From: Chloroflexaceae bacterium UBA1466
GTDB lineage: Bacteria; Chloroflexota; Chloroflexia; Chloroflexales; Chloroflexaceae
Direction of reading: 5' to 3'
DNA length: 33,331 bases
Assembly: GCA_002325605.1 (NCBI GenBank)
Contig: DCSM01000079.1
Coordinates: 6,001 to 39,331 of the forward strand
Shown: piece by piece, positions 17,303 through 26,282 of the stretch
How the letters are laid out: every line of letters begins with the position of its first letter
Numbering within the stretch: position 1 is the first letter of the stretch
Made by a program: the position numbers and the translations under genes
The notes under the pieces: model-generated
What the model saw: only the letters and a program-made list of their open reading frames with translations
What the model was told of the DNA's origin: nothing
Databases searched by the model: none

Positions 17303-17438
17303 AATGAAACCTGCTACTTTCTAGTCTTTAAACGGATGATGGGCCAACTTCAGGAATTTGCGATACTGAGAGCCAGGTAAGAAGCGCTCTTCCAAGGCGC
17401 TTGTCACCCGGCTCATTTGAATTCAAGCCCCGTCGGGG

Positions 17439-19997
17439 TTAGGGTTGGGGTACGGCAGTTGGGCAAACATTCATGTCTTTAGGTAACCCAAGATAAATTG
17501 GCGGAGCGGCGACCTCTTTCCCAATGGTTCCCATTTGCGAAACCGAAAAGGGTGCGGACTCGCTCGTCCGATTCAAGGTCGTGGGGTCGACGATAGTGCT
17601 ATAGACCCGCTGCTCGTCATCGTCACCTTTATAGACCACGTAGGCTTTGAGTTTATAAATTCCAGGGGTCAAACCATTTTCAGGTGGCAAGTTGAAGCCT
17701 AGCTTCCCAGTTCGGGCATCATGCTCAATCGGCACGACATCTTTCCCGGCTGAAAGGGGACTGCCATTCTTATCATATAAGTAGACGTAGCCATAAGTTG
17801 AACTATTCGGCAAAGGTGGTTCAGGTTTTGGGGTACTCGAATTGAACTTTCCGATGTCAGGGGCATGATCCGTGGTGATCTGGTCCAGCCAATTATCGGA
17901 AGGTTTGCTCACACAATCGCCGTTTTGCACCTTACTTTGAATATCACTGAGCGCACTGAGGGACTCTTCCGAAGTAGTTACTGGAAAGAAGGTCTTTTTG
18001 GGGTCCGAAGCGACATCACTTAGCCCATCGGTATCCAAATTCTTCCCCATGGCCAAAACATAGACCACTAAACCATCGATCTCTTTCTGCATCGTTACCG
18101 AAAGATCGATCATCTGGGTTACGGGGTATTTCTTGTCTTGGTCAATCTGACACCAAGCGATGTTCCCGGAGCGTGCGCCTAAGTCTTGACACTTATCTTG
18201 CGGGGGTACATTGGCTTTACCATTTAAGAAGAAGTTCGCTACCCCATCGGTAATGAAGATCACCACGCGGCGATATTTTTCGTCCGGCTTATCACTGGCT
18301 TTCAGTAATTGCAGAGCCTTGTAGAAGGCTTCGGGACTTGCCGTCCCACCAGTGGTGAGATAAGAGTCGCCATTGTAGCTCCCCACATCCCGGATTTTAT
18401 TCCTAATCTCATTAATTAGCAAGGGGTCGCCTTTGCCGGCCCAACCTTGCCCTTCGGTGGGGTAGATTCCTTTGATGGCCGGGTCGGAGCTAAAAGCGAC
18501 AATGCGGAGGCGGTCTTCGGTTCCCATTCGATCAAAGAGGTCCAGGATGGCGTTTTTGGCCACATAAATACGGCGTTCGTCCTCATTCCGCCAAGGTTCG
18601 TCAGACCCTGAACAACTATCCTTAAACCGCATGGTTGAATTGGGGTCTTGCTTCTCGCATTGGACATCTTCGCCATTAAAGGTTCCGTTCCCGCTAAAGT
18701 CCCAACTCATGGACCCGCTCACGTCCATGATGACTAAGTAGGCGGCGGGGTCTTCTTTGGGGGGAATATAGGCTTGGACGGGCTTGAGAGAGATTGAGCC
18801 TACGAGGCCCAGCAGGTCGGAAGTGGGCAATTCGGTCCGCAAGCAGGGGGTTTCGTTGGCTCGTCCAAGGTAGGCTAGATCAACCCAGAGATCGTTGCCC
18901 TCAAGGCCGACATCTCGCATATAGAAATAGCCAAAAGAGTCAACATAGTAGGCCAAACTTTGTTCGGTTTGATGATTAGAGCGCACATAGATCGGCAAGA
19001 TCATTTTAGTCCGTTGCTCTACATGGTATTTCAAAGTCTCTATGATTTTAGACCTATCCCAGCCTGAACCGATGCTATAGACCCAATCGCGGGGGTTAAT
19101 TTGGCTTGGGTAGAAAGGATAGACCGAATTACCTTCTTTGTCCTTTGGCAAATCCGTGAAGTCGGTATCCGGCCAACCAGAGGGATTAGAGGCACTTTTC
19201 TTGATGACTTCCTCAAAACCCTTCTCTAAACTTCCGGCGGCATTGAACATCCCCTCCATCTCAGCCGGATTCATGTTCGCCTTCCAGCGGAGTAAACTAA
19301 AGCTATTGGCGAAGTCATCTCCTTCAGTGGGTTTGCGGAGATAGAAGCGGCGCTGGGTCACCGTTTGGAAATACTGTTTATCAACATATACGCCAAAGGC
19401 TCCCTGCTTACAACTGCCTTCGAACTTAGACGAGGGGCAGGTTGGGGCATTAAGGCCGTTGTCCCCAAATTCACTGGCCTTGATCGCAATCGGATAAACT
19501 CCCTGGACGGGGGTGCATTTGGCTCCGTAAGTCAAGGATCTAATCGTAATGAGAGATTGGCCCATGGCTTGGGCAAAATAAGTGCCTAAGGCGCTTGTCA
19601 CCTCAATCTTCATAAACGCGGCCCCTTTGGGTACACTCGTACATTGCCCAACACTACAACTCATTAAGGGACTACCGTTTTCGTCAAGATAGATCGCCTT
19701 AATGGCTGTTTCCCCCGCCTTAGGCACAGCGTTAGGGTCATCTAAAACTTTTAGCCCATTGCTTTCAAGCGATTGTTTGAGCGTCAAGCCAATGTCAACA
19801 TCTTTTTTGCCCGCCAAGAGCGACTCCATCCCGACCAAAGCAGCGGCATTAGCGGCCCGAATGACGTTGCGGCGCTTGACGTAGGCATTGCCAAAATCCA
19901 CAGAAAGGGCAACCATCCCAATGATAATGACCATCATCATTGCAATTAAGGGCAAACTTTGCCCAGCGGCCTTGCGGGGCGCGAATTTGGGGAGCAT
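17439..19997 (-). CDS. TadG-like protein with von Willebrand factor A domain
   Basis: An 852-residue protein. The N-terminus (GQSLPLIAMMMVIIIGMVALSVDFGNAYVKRR) is the TadE/TadG-like membrane segment; unlike the two TadE proteins it lacks Glu five residues after the Gly. A von Willebrand A domain spans about 415-685 with an intact MIDAS: DVSGS (near residue 424), a Thr in the LTTGGTAS segment and Asp in FITDGVANF. The C-terminal ~150 residues look like a beta domain with a Pro-rich end. TadG proteins with VWA domains are minor pilus components, and a metal-dependent adhesion site suggests ligand binding. AGGAGAA precedes the ATG by 5 bases. Confidence 0.88.
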   Translation of the reverse strand: MLPKFAPRKAAGQSLPLIAMMMVIIIGMVALSVDFGNAYVKRRNVIRAANAAALVGMESLLAGKKDVDIGLTLKQSLESNGLKVLDDPNAVPKAGETAIKAIYLDENGSPLMSCSVGQCTSVPKGAAFMKIEVTSALGTYFAQAMGQSLITIRSLTYGAKCTPVQGVYPIAIKASEFGDNGLNAPTCPSSKFEGSCKQGAFGVYVDKQYFQTVTQRRFYLRKPTEGDDFANSFSLLRWKANMNPAEMEGMFNAAGSLEKGFEEVIKKSASNPSGWPDTDFTDLPKDKEGNSVYPFYPSQINPRDWVYSIGSGWDRSKIIETLKYHVEQRTKMILPIYVRSNHQTEQSLAYYVDSFGYFYMRDVGLEGNDLWVDLAYLGRANETPCLRTELPTSDLLGLVGSISLKPVQAYIPPKEDPAAYLVIMDVSGSMSWDFSGNGTFNGEDVQCEKQDPNSTMRFKDSCSGSDEPWRNEDERRIYVAKNAILDLFDRMGTEDRLRIVAFSSDPAIKGIYPTEGQGWAGKGDPLLINEIRNKIRDVGSYNGDSYLTTGGTASPEAFYKALQLLKASDKPDEKYRRVVIFITDGVANFFLNGKANVPPQDKCQDLGARSGNIAWCQIDQDKKYPVTQMIDLSVTMQKEIDGLVVYVLAMGKNLDTDGLSDVASDPKKTFFPVTTSEESLSALSDIQSKVQNGDCVSKPSDNWLDQITTDHAPDIGKFNSSTPKPEPPLPNSSTYGYVYLYDKNGSPLSAGKDVVPIEHDARTGKLGFNLPPENGLTPGIYKLKAYVVYKGDDDEQRVYSTIVDPTTLNRTSESAPFSVSQMGTIGKEVAAPPIYLGLPKDMNVCPTAVPQP

Positions 19998-20102
19998 AAG
20001 ATTCTCCTGTCACCAGCCTTTAAGCAGTTGTTTTGCAGAAGGAGCGAAAATTAGGTAAGAAATGAAATGAAAACAGCCTAAGCGCTAAAAATCCTTAGGT
20101 CT

Positions 20103-20137
20103 GAGTCTCAAAGGGTTTTGAAAACTCTTTGAGACTC
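20103..20137. repeat. Long inverted repeat between giant tadE and tadG-like gene
   Basis: Arms GAGTCTCAAAGGGTTTT (20103-20119) and AAAACTCTTTGAGACTC (20121-20137) pair at 16 of 17 positions around one base. In the operon transcript (minus strand) it starts 13 bases after the giant gene stop. A TTTTT run occurs only about 10 bases past the stem, so it is not a textbook terminator; partial termination or a 3'-end stabilising and processing site are likelier. Confidence 0.6.
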
Positions 20138-20150
20138 TAGTTTGCCAGTT

Positions 20151-23100
20151 TTAAGGGCAGCCAGTAGTGGGGCACGTTGTAACAATGACATCGTCGGCGT
20201 AGATATTGGTCGCAGGTTCACTATTATAAGTAAAGTTACTCAGGAATACAGCCTCTACGTTACCTTGGGGGTCAATCGCAATCCGATACTTGTCGGAAGA
20301 AGCCGTGAAGGAAAAACTAATGGTAACCCAGCCAGTCGTTGCTTCCTTAAAAGGCCAGGTGGTAGCAGGAGTAAGTTGCGGGGTTATACTTTCCAGAGTC
20401 GCTGTACCCCCACTGAGCTTGAAGAGTTGGATTCCCTTTACATCTTCTACAGGGCCATTTGGATCACTTATATCAAGCGGAAGATTTGCTAAATACCCAT
20501 TATCGTCTACGATCTTTAGGTTTGCCGTGACCTTGTAGGTAGTTCCTGACACTGTTGTGAAGTCCTGGACTATTCGGTTCGTTGTATTTGAGCAAAGACC
20601 CTTTTTCCCATTCTTAAAACATGATGTACCTACTGTTGCCACATTGGCGCTATCACCGGTTACTGCCCATTGCCAGCTGGGGCGGCCAGCAAATATACCA
20701 TATTCGCCATTATCATCCACGTTGTTTCTGGCCGAATCTGTTATCTCAAAGCCTGGGTCTAAGAGGATCCCGCGCCCAAGTGTAACATTATTGAATTTGG
20801 CATAGGCTTTGAAGCCCTCATTATGCGAAGATACGGCCAGACCGACTAGGAAACTGCTGCTGGTGTTTGCGCCAAGAGGCTTTGAATCGCCTAATTGGTT
20901 CCAGTAATGAGTAGTGTTGTCATAGTAGTAACCCGCAACAGTATTGCCTCTCCGCACCAAAGCTAACCAAACAGGGCGACTGACAACATTGGTAGCTTTC
21001 ATACTATTACTTTCATCAACCCCGCCTCCCCCATCGGTCTGGCGATAGAGAAACTCTACTTTGCCATCCCCACGCGTAGCAATCATTACTGTTGCTGCGT
21101 TTGCAGCTGGAGAACTCCGCATCATCAACCCAGCGCGAGAGCCAGCATCGCCATAAAGAGTATCAACTTTGGCAATGATACTTATTTCCCCACTCTCGCT
21201 CTTGGAAACGTAGCGCAGACCATCACCAATACTGGTGCTACCGGAAGCAATGTTTGCGCCTGAACCACAGATTTCGACAGTATTGGAGATAGTTCCTGTG
21301 GTCTTGCCCTTGGTGGTTGTTCCAATATCGGCGGTTGTCCAACTCTCGAAGGGCCCTGGGTCTATCCCTGGCTCACACGAAGGAATAGCGGTGGGCGTGT
21401 TGGAAGGTGTGAGCGAAGGTGTAAGCGTTGGGGTAAAGGTCGGCAAACCTGTCGGGAAAGGCGTTGGGGTAATGGTCGGCGTGTTGCTCGCTGTCTTCGT
21501 TGGGGTCGGGGTTCTGGTATCGGTTGGGGTCTTCGTTGGGGTCCAAGTCGGCGATGGCCCAGGCGTATCGGTTGGGGTATTGCTCGGCGTTGGGGTCGCC
21601 GTTGGGGTCTCGGTTGCGGTGTTGGTCGGAGTCGGCGATGGCCCAGGCGTATTGGTTGAGGTTGGGGTTGGCTCCGCCGAGATGATCTTCAAATTGAAGC
21701 CATCATAGCCCGCTTGGGTACTTTTATAGGTGTAATAGGAAGTAACCGCCATGCCGACGAGGAAGCGGCGGCCTAGAGTCACGGGTTGGGAGGTCCCAAT
21801 CGAGATCCAGGAGTTATCTTTCCCGCTGGTTGAATAGGAAGCGACTATTCTTTCGCCATACTTAGTCAGCTTCAGCCAGATCGGGCGGGAGAGAATCACC
21901 CCCGTGCGCTGGTCAGCATCGGTGCCATCCACCGAACGAAACTGGAAGCGCACTTGCCCACTCTTGGTCACCGTGACTAGCGCAAAGCTTGAACTTGGGT
22001 CATCTGACCCCCGGATCATAATTCCTGTCTTGGCGTTCTCATTGAGACCCGCTTCAGGATTCCAATAGAAGAGGCGGGCCTTGACTTCCATCTCATACGC
22101 CGTGACCTCTTGGTAGACATAGTGGAAGCCGCCATCAGTCTTTGTCCAGATTCCCTTACCATCACCACAGACGTAAGTTCGATCTTCTTTCTGCACGACA
22201 GTTTTTCCGCCCGAATTCGGGACAATACCATTATCGCCAATAGACTTGTCTTTCCAAGTAGCAGTATCCGAGATGACCACGGTATCGTCGCAGGGCGGCG
22301 GGAGAGGCGTGGCCGTCGGCGTGTTGGAAGGAGTCGGCGTGGCGGTAGCGGTGGGTGTATCCGTAGTGGTGGGCGTGGCGGTACAAATGTCCAAGGGACA
22401 GATGGTGGCCGAAGGGGTAACGGTATTGGAAGGGGTCGGGGTTGGCCCATTGCCCACCAGCTTTACGTCGGTGAAGAGGGCCCGCGAAAGTTCGCTTCCA
22501 TTACCTGCCATCACGGCCAACCCCGCTAAGAATTGCCCGTCGGGGTCTGAGATGGTCAGCGGAAGATCGCCACCTGCCTCAGGAATGGTTACAGGTTCAA
22601 AGCCGGTTGTCTCGCTTGAAACAGAGAAAAAGGCCGTAATGGTATTCCCCTCTTTGACCAACTTCAGCCAAATCGGGGTTAAGCCCGACAGATTTCCCCC
22701 TATCCGGCTTTCGGCCCCATTTCTGTTGCGGTAAAGAACGCGGACTTTTCCATCACCGGCCAGATAAAGGAAAACATAAGCCGCATTCGTGCTTTTGGCG
22801 GAGCGAATCATCAACCCCGCATTAGCAGATTCTTTATTGTTGAGGTTAGGATTCCAGGCGGTGAGTTGCGCGACCATGGTCAAAGAAGTATCTGCGCGGT
22901 CTTGGTAGACAAAGCGGAAATCATCATTTGCTGAATTCATGGTGAGCGATGTCCCAGCCCCACAAATATACAAACGGGAGCTATCGCCTGTACTTGTTCC
23001 TGGGGTATCGCTGGCATCCCCAAAATCAGCCCAGTTCCAGCCGGCGACTTCATTGCGGCCATCGCAAGGGGGCGCAGTGGGAGTCACGCTCGGCGTGGGG

Positions 23101-25544
23101 GTCGGTGAACAAACATCAGGGGGACAGAAGGTCGGCGAAGGCGTTGGGGTTTGGGATGGCGGTAAGGTCGGGGTTGGTTTAGCAAAGACCCGAAATTGGC
23201 CTGGGGTCCAGCCCGACCATTTGTTGGTATCTTTGAGCCTAGCCCGCGCACGCAGCGTGTAAGTCCCAGAATAACTACTGCGACTCTCAAGCAGTTTGCT
23301 ATAGTTACTTTCGCTCAGGATGCTACACTGCCCCGAACTGTCATTGTCATTGAAGCAAAAGGCGGCACTTTCATCAGAGGGGATATTCTGAATAAAGGGA
23401 GCGCCATAAGGGGCAAAAAACCCAAATTCAACCTTGTCCACATCTAGCCCATCATAATCCGTGCCTAAGCTAATTAGGTCGGGGCTAGAAAGGCCCTTTG
23501 CAACCGCGGTCTGCCCAGCCGCCGTCGGGTTAAAGGCGACGACCCGGAAGCGGCTTTTATCCTTTTCTTTCTCCCGCAACAGAGCTGCTGTTGGTTCAAA
23601 GGTCGGCGTGGTCGTAAAGGGAGCCGTGCTACCGACGTAAGAGATGACAATGGTATTATTCAGTGGCACAGGGCCCGGGGTGCCATTGATGGCAGCATCA
23701 ACATAGAGCGCAACGTGAAGGTTAGCTTCTTCGATCTTGAAGGTTATTTTGGTCTCACTGGACCAAAGAAAGCTATTTTGGGCCTTGGCTCGCGCCACAA
23801 TGGTGTAAATTCCAGGGTTCAGAACTGCAAATTTGTTCTCGGCCAGGGCTTCACAAGGCCCATCGCCCCCAAAGACACAGTATTTTACGGTCTTATCGGA
23901 TCCATTAGGGTTCTGATAGATTAGGGGGCCATCCCCGCTAGTGACTCGTGGCCCATAGACCTTAAATTCGACAGATTCAATCCCTGTCCCATCATTTTGC
24001 TCCTCAATAAAATTACTCGAATCGAATTGCGTCGAAGCGCGGGCCCAGAACTTTGTCAAATCAAAATCGGTGATGGTCCCGTAGTCCGTAGTGGCCTTGC
24101 TACTATCAGTGGGATCCATAAACTGGACTACAATTGGGGCCGTAGAAACCTTGAAATTCCGCTCGACCCACTGCGATTTTTTGCCACTCTTAGCCGTCGC
24201 TCTAGCTCTAAGCCGATAGGTCCCACTTTGCAATTTGCTGATTTGGACCCGGCTCTCTTTGCCATCAATCTTATCACAAGGTGAATCTTGGTTTCCATCC
24301 CCGCCAAAGGCACAATAGCCTGGTTTGGAAGATGCACTTACTCCATAATCCTTGAAGGTGTGAATGGCCGTTGAGCTACTTGGGCCATAAATCTCAAATT
24401 CCACCAGACTAATTCCTATCGAATCGTTGGTTTCATCCCGAGCTAGCTGGTTAGAACCATCGCTAGGTTGGTAACTGGCATCATTTGGGTCATAGGCTAC
24501 GGCCCGGAACCGGGTGGTATCAAGTTCGGCAATCACTTGATTGTCGGTGAAGGATTGAAGCCCTACCCCTTTGCTATCCGTATTATAGACTTCGACATAG
24601 ATTGTGAAGGTCGTTGGGCTGGGGGTCGGCGAGTTGGTTGAAGTGCTGGTGGGAGTCGGCGAGGGGCCCGGGGTGTGGGTAAAGGTGGGGGTCGGCGAAG
24701 GCCCTTCGGTGGGCGAAAGGGTCGGGGTCGGCGAAGCCACTGGCACCCCTGTGGGCGAGTTAGTCGCGGTTTGCGTCGGCGAGGGGCTGATGGAAGGATC
24801 CCGCGTTGGGGAAGCCGTTGGGGTTTTGCTGGGCGAAGAAGTATTACTCGGCGTTGGGGAATTGGTCGGGGTATTGGTTGGTGTCATCGTCCAGTAGTCA
24901 AAGTCTACCGCCTTTGTGCCGGGCCCCGCCTGCTTGTAAGTTGCCCGCACTGGGACATAAAACGAAGATTGCAAATCCACGGTTTTGCCAAAGACTGGGG
25001 CCAGCGCAAAAAACATATTATATCTATATTTAACGGTAATTTTGATATAGCATTGCGGCGATAATTTTATGGGGTCACACCCTACAGTCTTTGATTTGCC
25101 ATTGACTACGTCTTCCGTGACTAAATCAATTTTAATATAGTTCTCAAGAACCGTGCCACTGACTACCCCAGTAGAAGAAATATCCGCTTCATAAGTTTCT
25201 GTACCATCGGGGTTTTTCACGACATCGGGAATGCCATTGCCATTGAGGTCGAGCAAATTTGTCACGCGGAGGCCGCCGCTTTCCCCTGATTCATTGCGGA
25301 TGCGGTCCTGAATGGCTTTGTAGTTTAGATTCCAGGAATTATCACTTTGATCAACAATGAGCCAACGACTACCATACGTTGCACCTTCTTGGGCCGCATT
25401 GTGGATGCCTTGGAGGGAGAAAAAAAGCAGGCCAATGTCAACAACAGCGGAAAGAAAGAAAAAAAGTAAGGTTGCAGTAAGGGCAAACTCAACTAAGGCT
25501 TGCCCTTTGCGGACTGAGTTTTTAAGATGTGATGCTTGTTGCAT
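20151..25544 (-). CDS. Giant TadE-type pseudopilin fused to Ig-like and lectin-like repeats
   Basis: A 1797-residue protein, about ten times a usual TadE. The N-terminus KGQALVEFALTATLLFFFLS matches TadE, with Gly before a +5 Glu as in prepilin-peptidase substrates. Then, by approximate residues: TadE body to 215; Pro/Thr stalk 220-313; three Ig-like repeats 315-785, each with a Cys pair (YCAFGGDG...PC, YCVFGGDGPC, FCFNDNDSSGQC); stalk 787-827; concanavalin-like repeat 833-1030; stalk 1033-1086; second repeat 1087-1285; stalk 1289-1388; third repeat 1395-1592; terminal jelly-roll-like domain 1595-1797. The three lectin-like repeats share (A/T)G(L/I)M(I/M)R, P(I/V)WL(K/A)L and GLAV-like motifs. 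The reading is a pilus-linked adhesin. Ligand specificity is unknown. It lies 68 bases after tadE. Confidence 0.85.
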   Translation of the reverse strand: MQQASHLKNSVRKGQALVEFALTATLLFFFLSAVVDIGLLFFSLQGIHNAAQEGATYGSRWLIVDQSDNSWNLNYKAIQDRIRNESGESGGLRVTNLLDLNGNGIPDVVKNPDGTETYEADISSTGVVSGTVLENYIKIDLVTEDVVNGKSKTVGCDPIKLSPQCYIKITVKYRYNMFFALAPVFGKTVDLQSSFYVPVRATYKQAGPGTKAVDFDYWTMTPTNTPTNSPTPSNTSSPSKTPTASPTRDPSISPSPTQTATNSPTGVPVASPTPTLSPTEGPSPTPTFTHTPGPSPTPTSTSTNSPTPSPTTFTIYVEVYNTDSKGVGLQSFTDNQVIAELDTTRFRAVAYDPNDASYQPSDGSNQLARDETNDSIGISLVEFEIYGPSSSTAIHTFKDYGVSASSKPGYCAFGGDGNQDSPCDKIDGKESRVQISKLQSGTYRLRARATAKSGKKSQWVERNFKVSTAPIVVQFMDPTDSSKATTDYGTITDFDLTKFWARASTQFDSSNFIEEQNDGTGIESVEFKVYGPRVTSGDGPLIYQNPNGSDKTVKYCVFGGDGPCEALAENKFAVLNPGIYTIVARAKAQNSFLWSSETKITFKIEEANLHVALYVDAAINGTPGPVPLNNTIVISYVGSTAPFTTTPTFEPTAALLREKEKDKSRFRVVAFNPTAAGQTAVAKGLSSPDLISLGTDYDGLDVDKVEFGFFAPYGAPFIQNIPSDESAAFCFNDNDSSGQCSILSESNYSKLLESRSSYSGTYTLRARARLKDTNKWSGWTPGQFRVFAKPTPTLPPSQTPTPSPTFCPPDVCSPTPTPSVTPTAPPCDGRNEVAGWNWADFGDASDTPGTSTGDSSRLYICGAGTSLTMNSANDDFRFVYQDRADTSLTMVAQLTAWNPNLNNKESANAGLMIRSAKSTNAAYVFLYLAGDGKVRVLYRNRNGAESRIGGNLSGLTPIWLKLVKEGNTITAFFSVSSETTGFEPVTIPEAGGDLPLTISDPDGQFLAGLAVMAGNGSELSRALFTDVKLVGNGPTPTPSNTVTPSATICPLDICTATPTTTDTPTATATPTPSNTPTATPLPPPCDDTVVISDTATWKDKSIGDNGIVPNSGGKTVVQKEDRTYVCGDGKGIWTKTDGGFHYVYQEVTAYEMEVKARLFYWNPEAGLNENAKTGIMIRGSDDPSSSFALVTVTKSGQVRFQFRSVDGTDADQRTGVILSRPIWLKLTKYGERIVASYSTSGKDNSWISIGTSQPVTLGRRFLVGMAVTSYYTYKSTQAGYDGFNLKIISAEPTPTSTNTPGPSPTPTNTATETPTATPTPSNTPTDTPGPSPTWTPTKTPTDTRTPTPTKTASNTPTITPTPFPTGLPTFTPTLTPSLTPSNTPTAIPSCEPGIDPGPFESWTTADIGTTTKGKTTGTISNTVEICGSGANIASGSTSIGDGLRYVSKSESGEISIIAKVDTLYGDAGSRAGLMMRSSPAANAATVMIATRGDGKVEFLYRQTDGGGGVDESNSMKATNVVSRPVWLALVRRGNTVAGYYYDNTTHYWNQLGDSKPLGANTSSSFLVGLAVSSHNEGFKAYAKFNNVTLGRGILLDPGFEITDSARNNVDDNGEYGIFAGRPSWQWAVTGDSANVATVGTSCFKNGKKGLCSNTTNRIVQDFTTVSGTTYKVTANLKIVDDNGYLANLPLDISDPNGPVEDVKGIQLFKLSGGTATLESITPQLTPATTWPFKEATTGWVTISFSFTASSDKYRIAIDPQGNVEAVFLSNFTYNSEPATNIYADDVIVTTCPTTGCP
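21383..21678 (-). repeat. Pro/Thr stalk 4 coding repeat
   Basis: Short degenerate repeats encoding PTxTPT-type sequence with few hydrophobic residues, separating the second and third lectin-like domains of the giant TadE protein. Confidence 0.75.
22288..22447 (-). repeat. Pro/Thr stalk 3 coding repeat
   Basis: Encodes a Thr/Pro linker between the first and second lectin-like domains of the giant TadE protein. It includes a CPLDIC mini-loop that parallels CPPDVC in the preceding stalk. Confidence 0.75.
23066..23183 (-). repeat. Pro/Thr stalk 2 coding repeat
   Basis: Encodes a Thr/Pro linker between the third Ig-like and first lectin-like domain of the giant TadE protein, including CPPDVC. 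Confidence 0.75.
24608..24888 (-). repeat. Pro/Thr stalk 1 coding repeat
   Basis: Encodes a roughly 94-residue Ser/Thr/Pro linker between the TadE module and the first Ig-like domain. It is a plausible extended, possibly O-glycosylated spacer. Confidence 0.75.
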
Positions 25545-25612
25545 GATTATTTCCCACTTCCAATAGCCTTAACGATTTAACGAAGGGCTTTTTTACTAAA
25601 AATTGTGGTCCC

Positions 25613-26128
25613 TCACGGTTGACAACCAATTAAATTATCTGCTTTGGGGTCTTCGCCCAGCGCTTCAATCGAACGGCGGGTAGTGGCGGTCATTGTGAGC
25701 ATCCCGCCATTGCCAAAAGGAACCAATTGGGCCAGCGGCGTGAGTGGGCGCATGGCATAGGTAATCTTGACCTCAATCGGTTCGCCTAACCTGCGGCTCC
25801 CAGGCCCATTGGGATAACTAATCAATACATGTTTGTATAAGTCTGGGAAGCGGACGGCGATTTTTTGCGAAGCACTTAAGATCCGGGTTACGCAGGGGTC
25901 TGTCGCATCAGGCTGAATCGATTCGCCACTTGTTTCGTCTATAATTTTTGAAGGATAGGGCGGAACTTGCGCCGCCGCCTCGGCTGCATCGCGGGTGGCA
26001 TTAAAAATCGTGGCATAACTATAAATATAGAAAGCTAAATCAATAATTCCAAAGATAAGGATAAAAATAAACGGTGTGACAAAAGCCATTTCGACTAAGG
26101 ATTGCCCTCTTGGTTGCCGTTTCATCAT
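25613..26128 (-). CDS. tadE: TadE pseudopilin
   Basis: A 171-residue protein of normal TadE size. The N-terminus RGQSLVEMAFVTPFIFILIFGIIDLAF shows Gly, then Glu at +5, then one hydrophobic helix, matching pseudopilins processed by a TadV-type prepilin peptidase. The remaining ~120 residues are a small exposed domain with two Cys (DPCVTR and the terminal GCQP) that may form a disulfide. Two consecutive ATGs (26128, 26125) follow AAGGGG; the second has the more usual spacing of 7, so the true start may be one codon later. It is the first gene of the minus-strand operon, directly behind a strong promoter. Confidence 0.92.
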   Translation of the reverse strand: MMKRQPRGQSLVEMAFVTPFIFILIFGIIDLAFYIYSYATIFNATRDAAEAAAQVPPYPSKIIDETSGESIQPDATDPCVTRILSASQKIAVRFPDLYKHVLISYPNGPGSRRLGEPIEVKITYAMRPLTPLAQLVPFGNGGMLTMTATTRRSIEALGEDPKADNLIGCQP

Positions 26129-26158
26129 AAAACCCCTTTATTTCAAAAGTCAGCTTGT

Positions 26159-26187
26159 ATTATAACACTTTGGATTAGACCGAACAA
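26159..26187 (-). promoter_or_regulatory. Sigma-70-type promoter of the Tad operon
   Basis: Minus-strand -35 TTGTTC (26182-26187), exactly 17 bases, then a perfect TATAAT (26159-26164). Transcription would begin near 26152, about 24 bases before the tadE start, leaving room only for the AAGGGG binding site. Confidence 0.65.
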
Positions 26188-26282
26188 TAGGCTAATAGTA
26201 CTGAATGAGATCGTAAAGAAAAAACTAAAGGCTCGGCACGCTTTACCTTCTTGAAACCCCAGGCTTCCTAATGGGCTAGATA

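Noticed and set aside
17428..17438. CCCC-GTC-GGGG hairpin after the tadG-like stop as a terminator
   Set aside because: Only a 4-base stem and no T-run.
21235..21708. Plus-strand frame rich in Val/Gly repeats
   Set aside because: It is the antisense reading of a Pro/Thr stalk in the giant TadE gene; such frames arise from the low-complexity codons.
21383..24888. Regularly repeated DNA suggestive of a CRISPR array
   Set aside because: The repeats are short, degenerate and in frame with a continuous coding sequence, with no unique spacers of constant length.
24604..24897. Plus-strand Gly/Val-rich frame
   Set aside because: Also antisense to a Pro/Thr stalk; no ribosome binding site or family resemblance.
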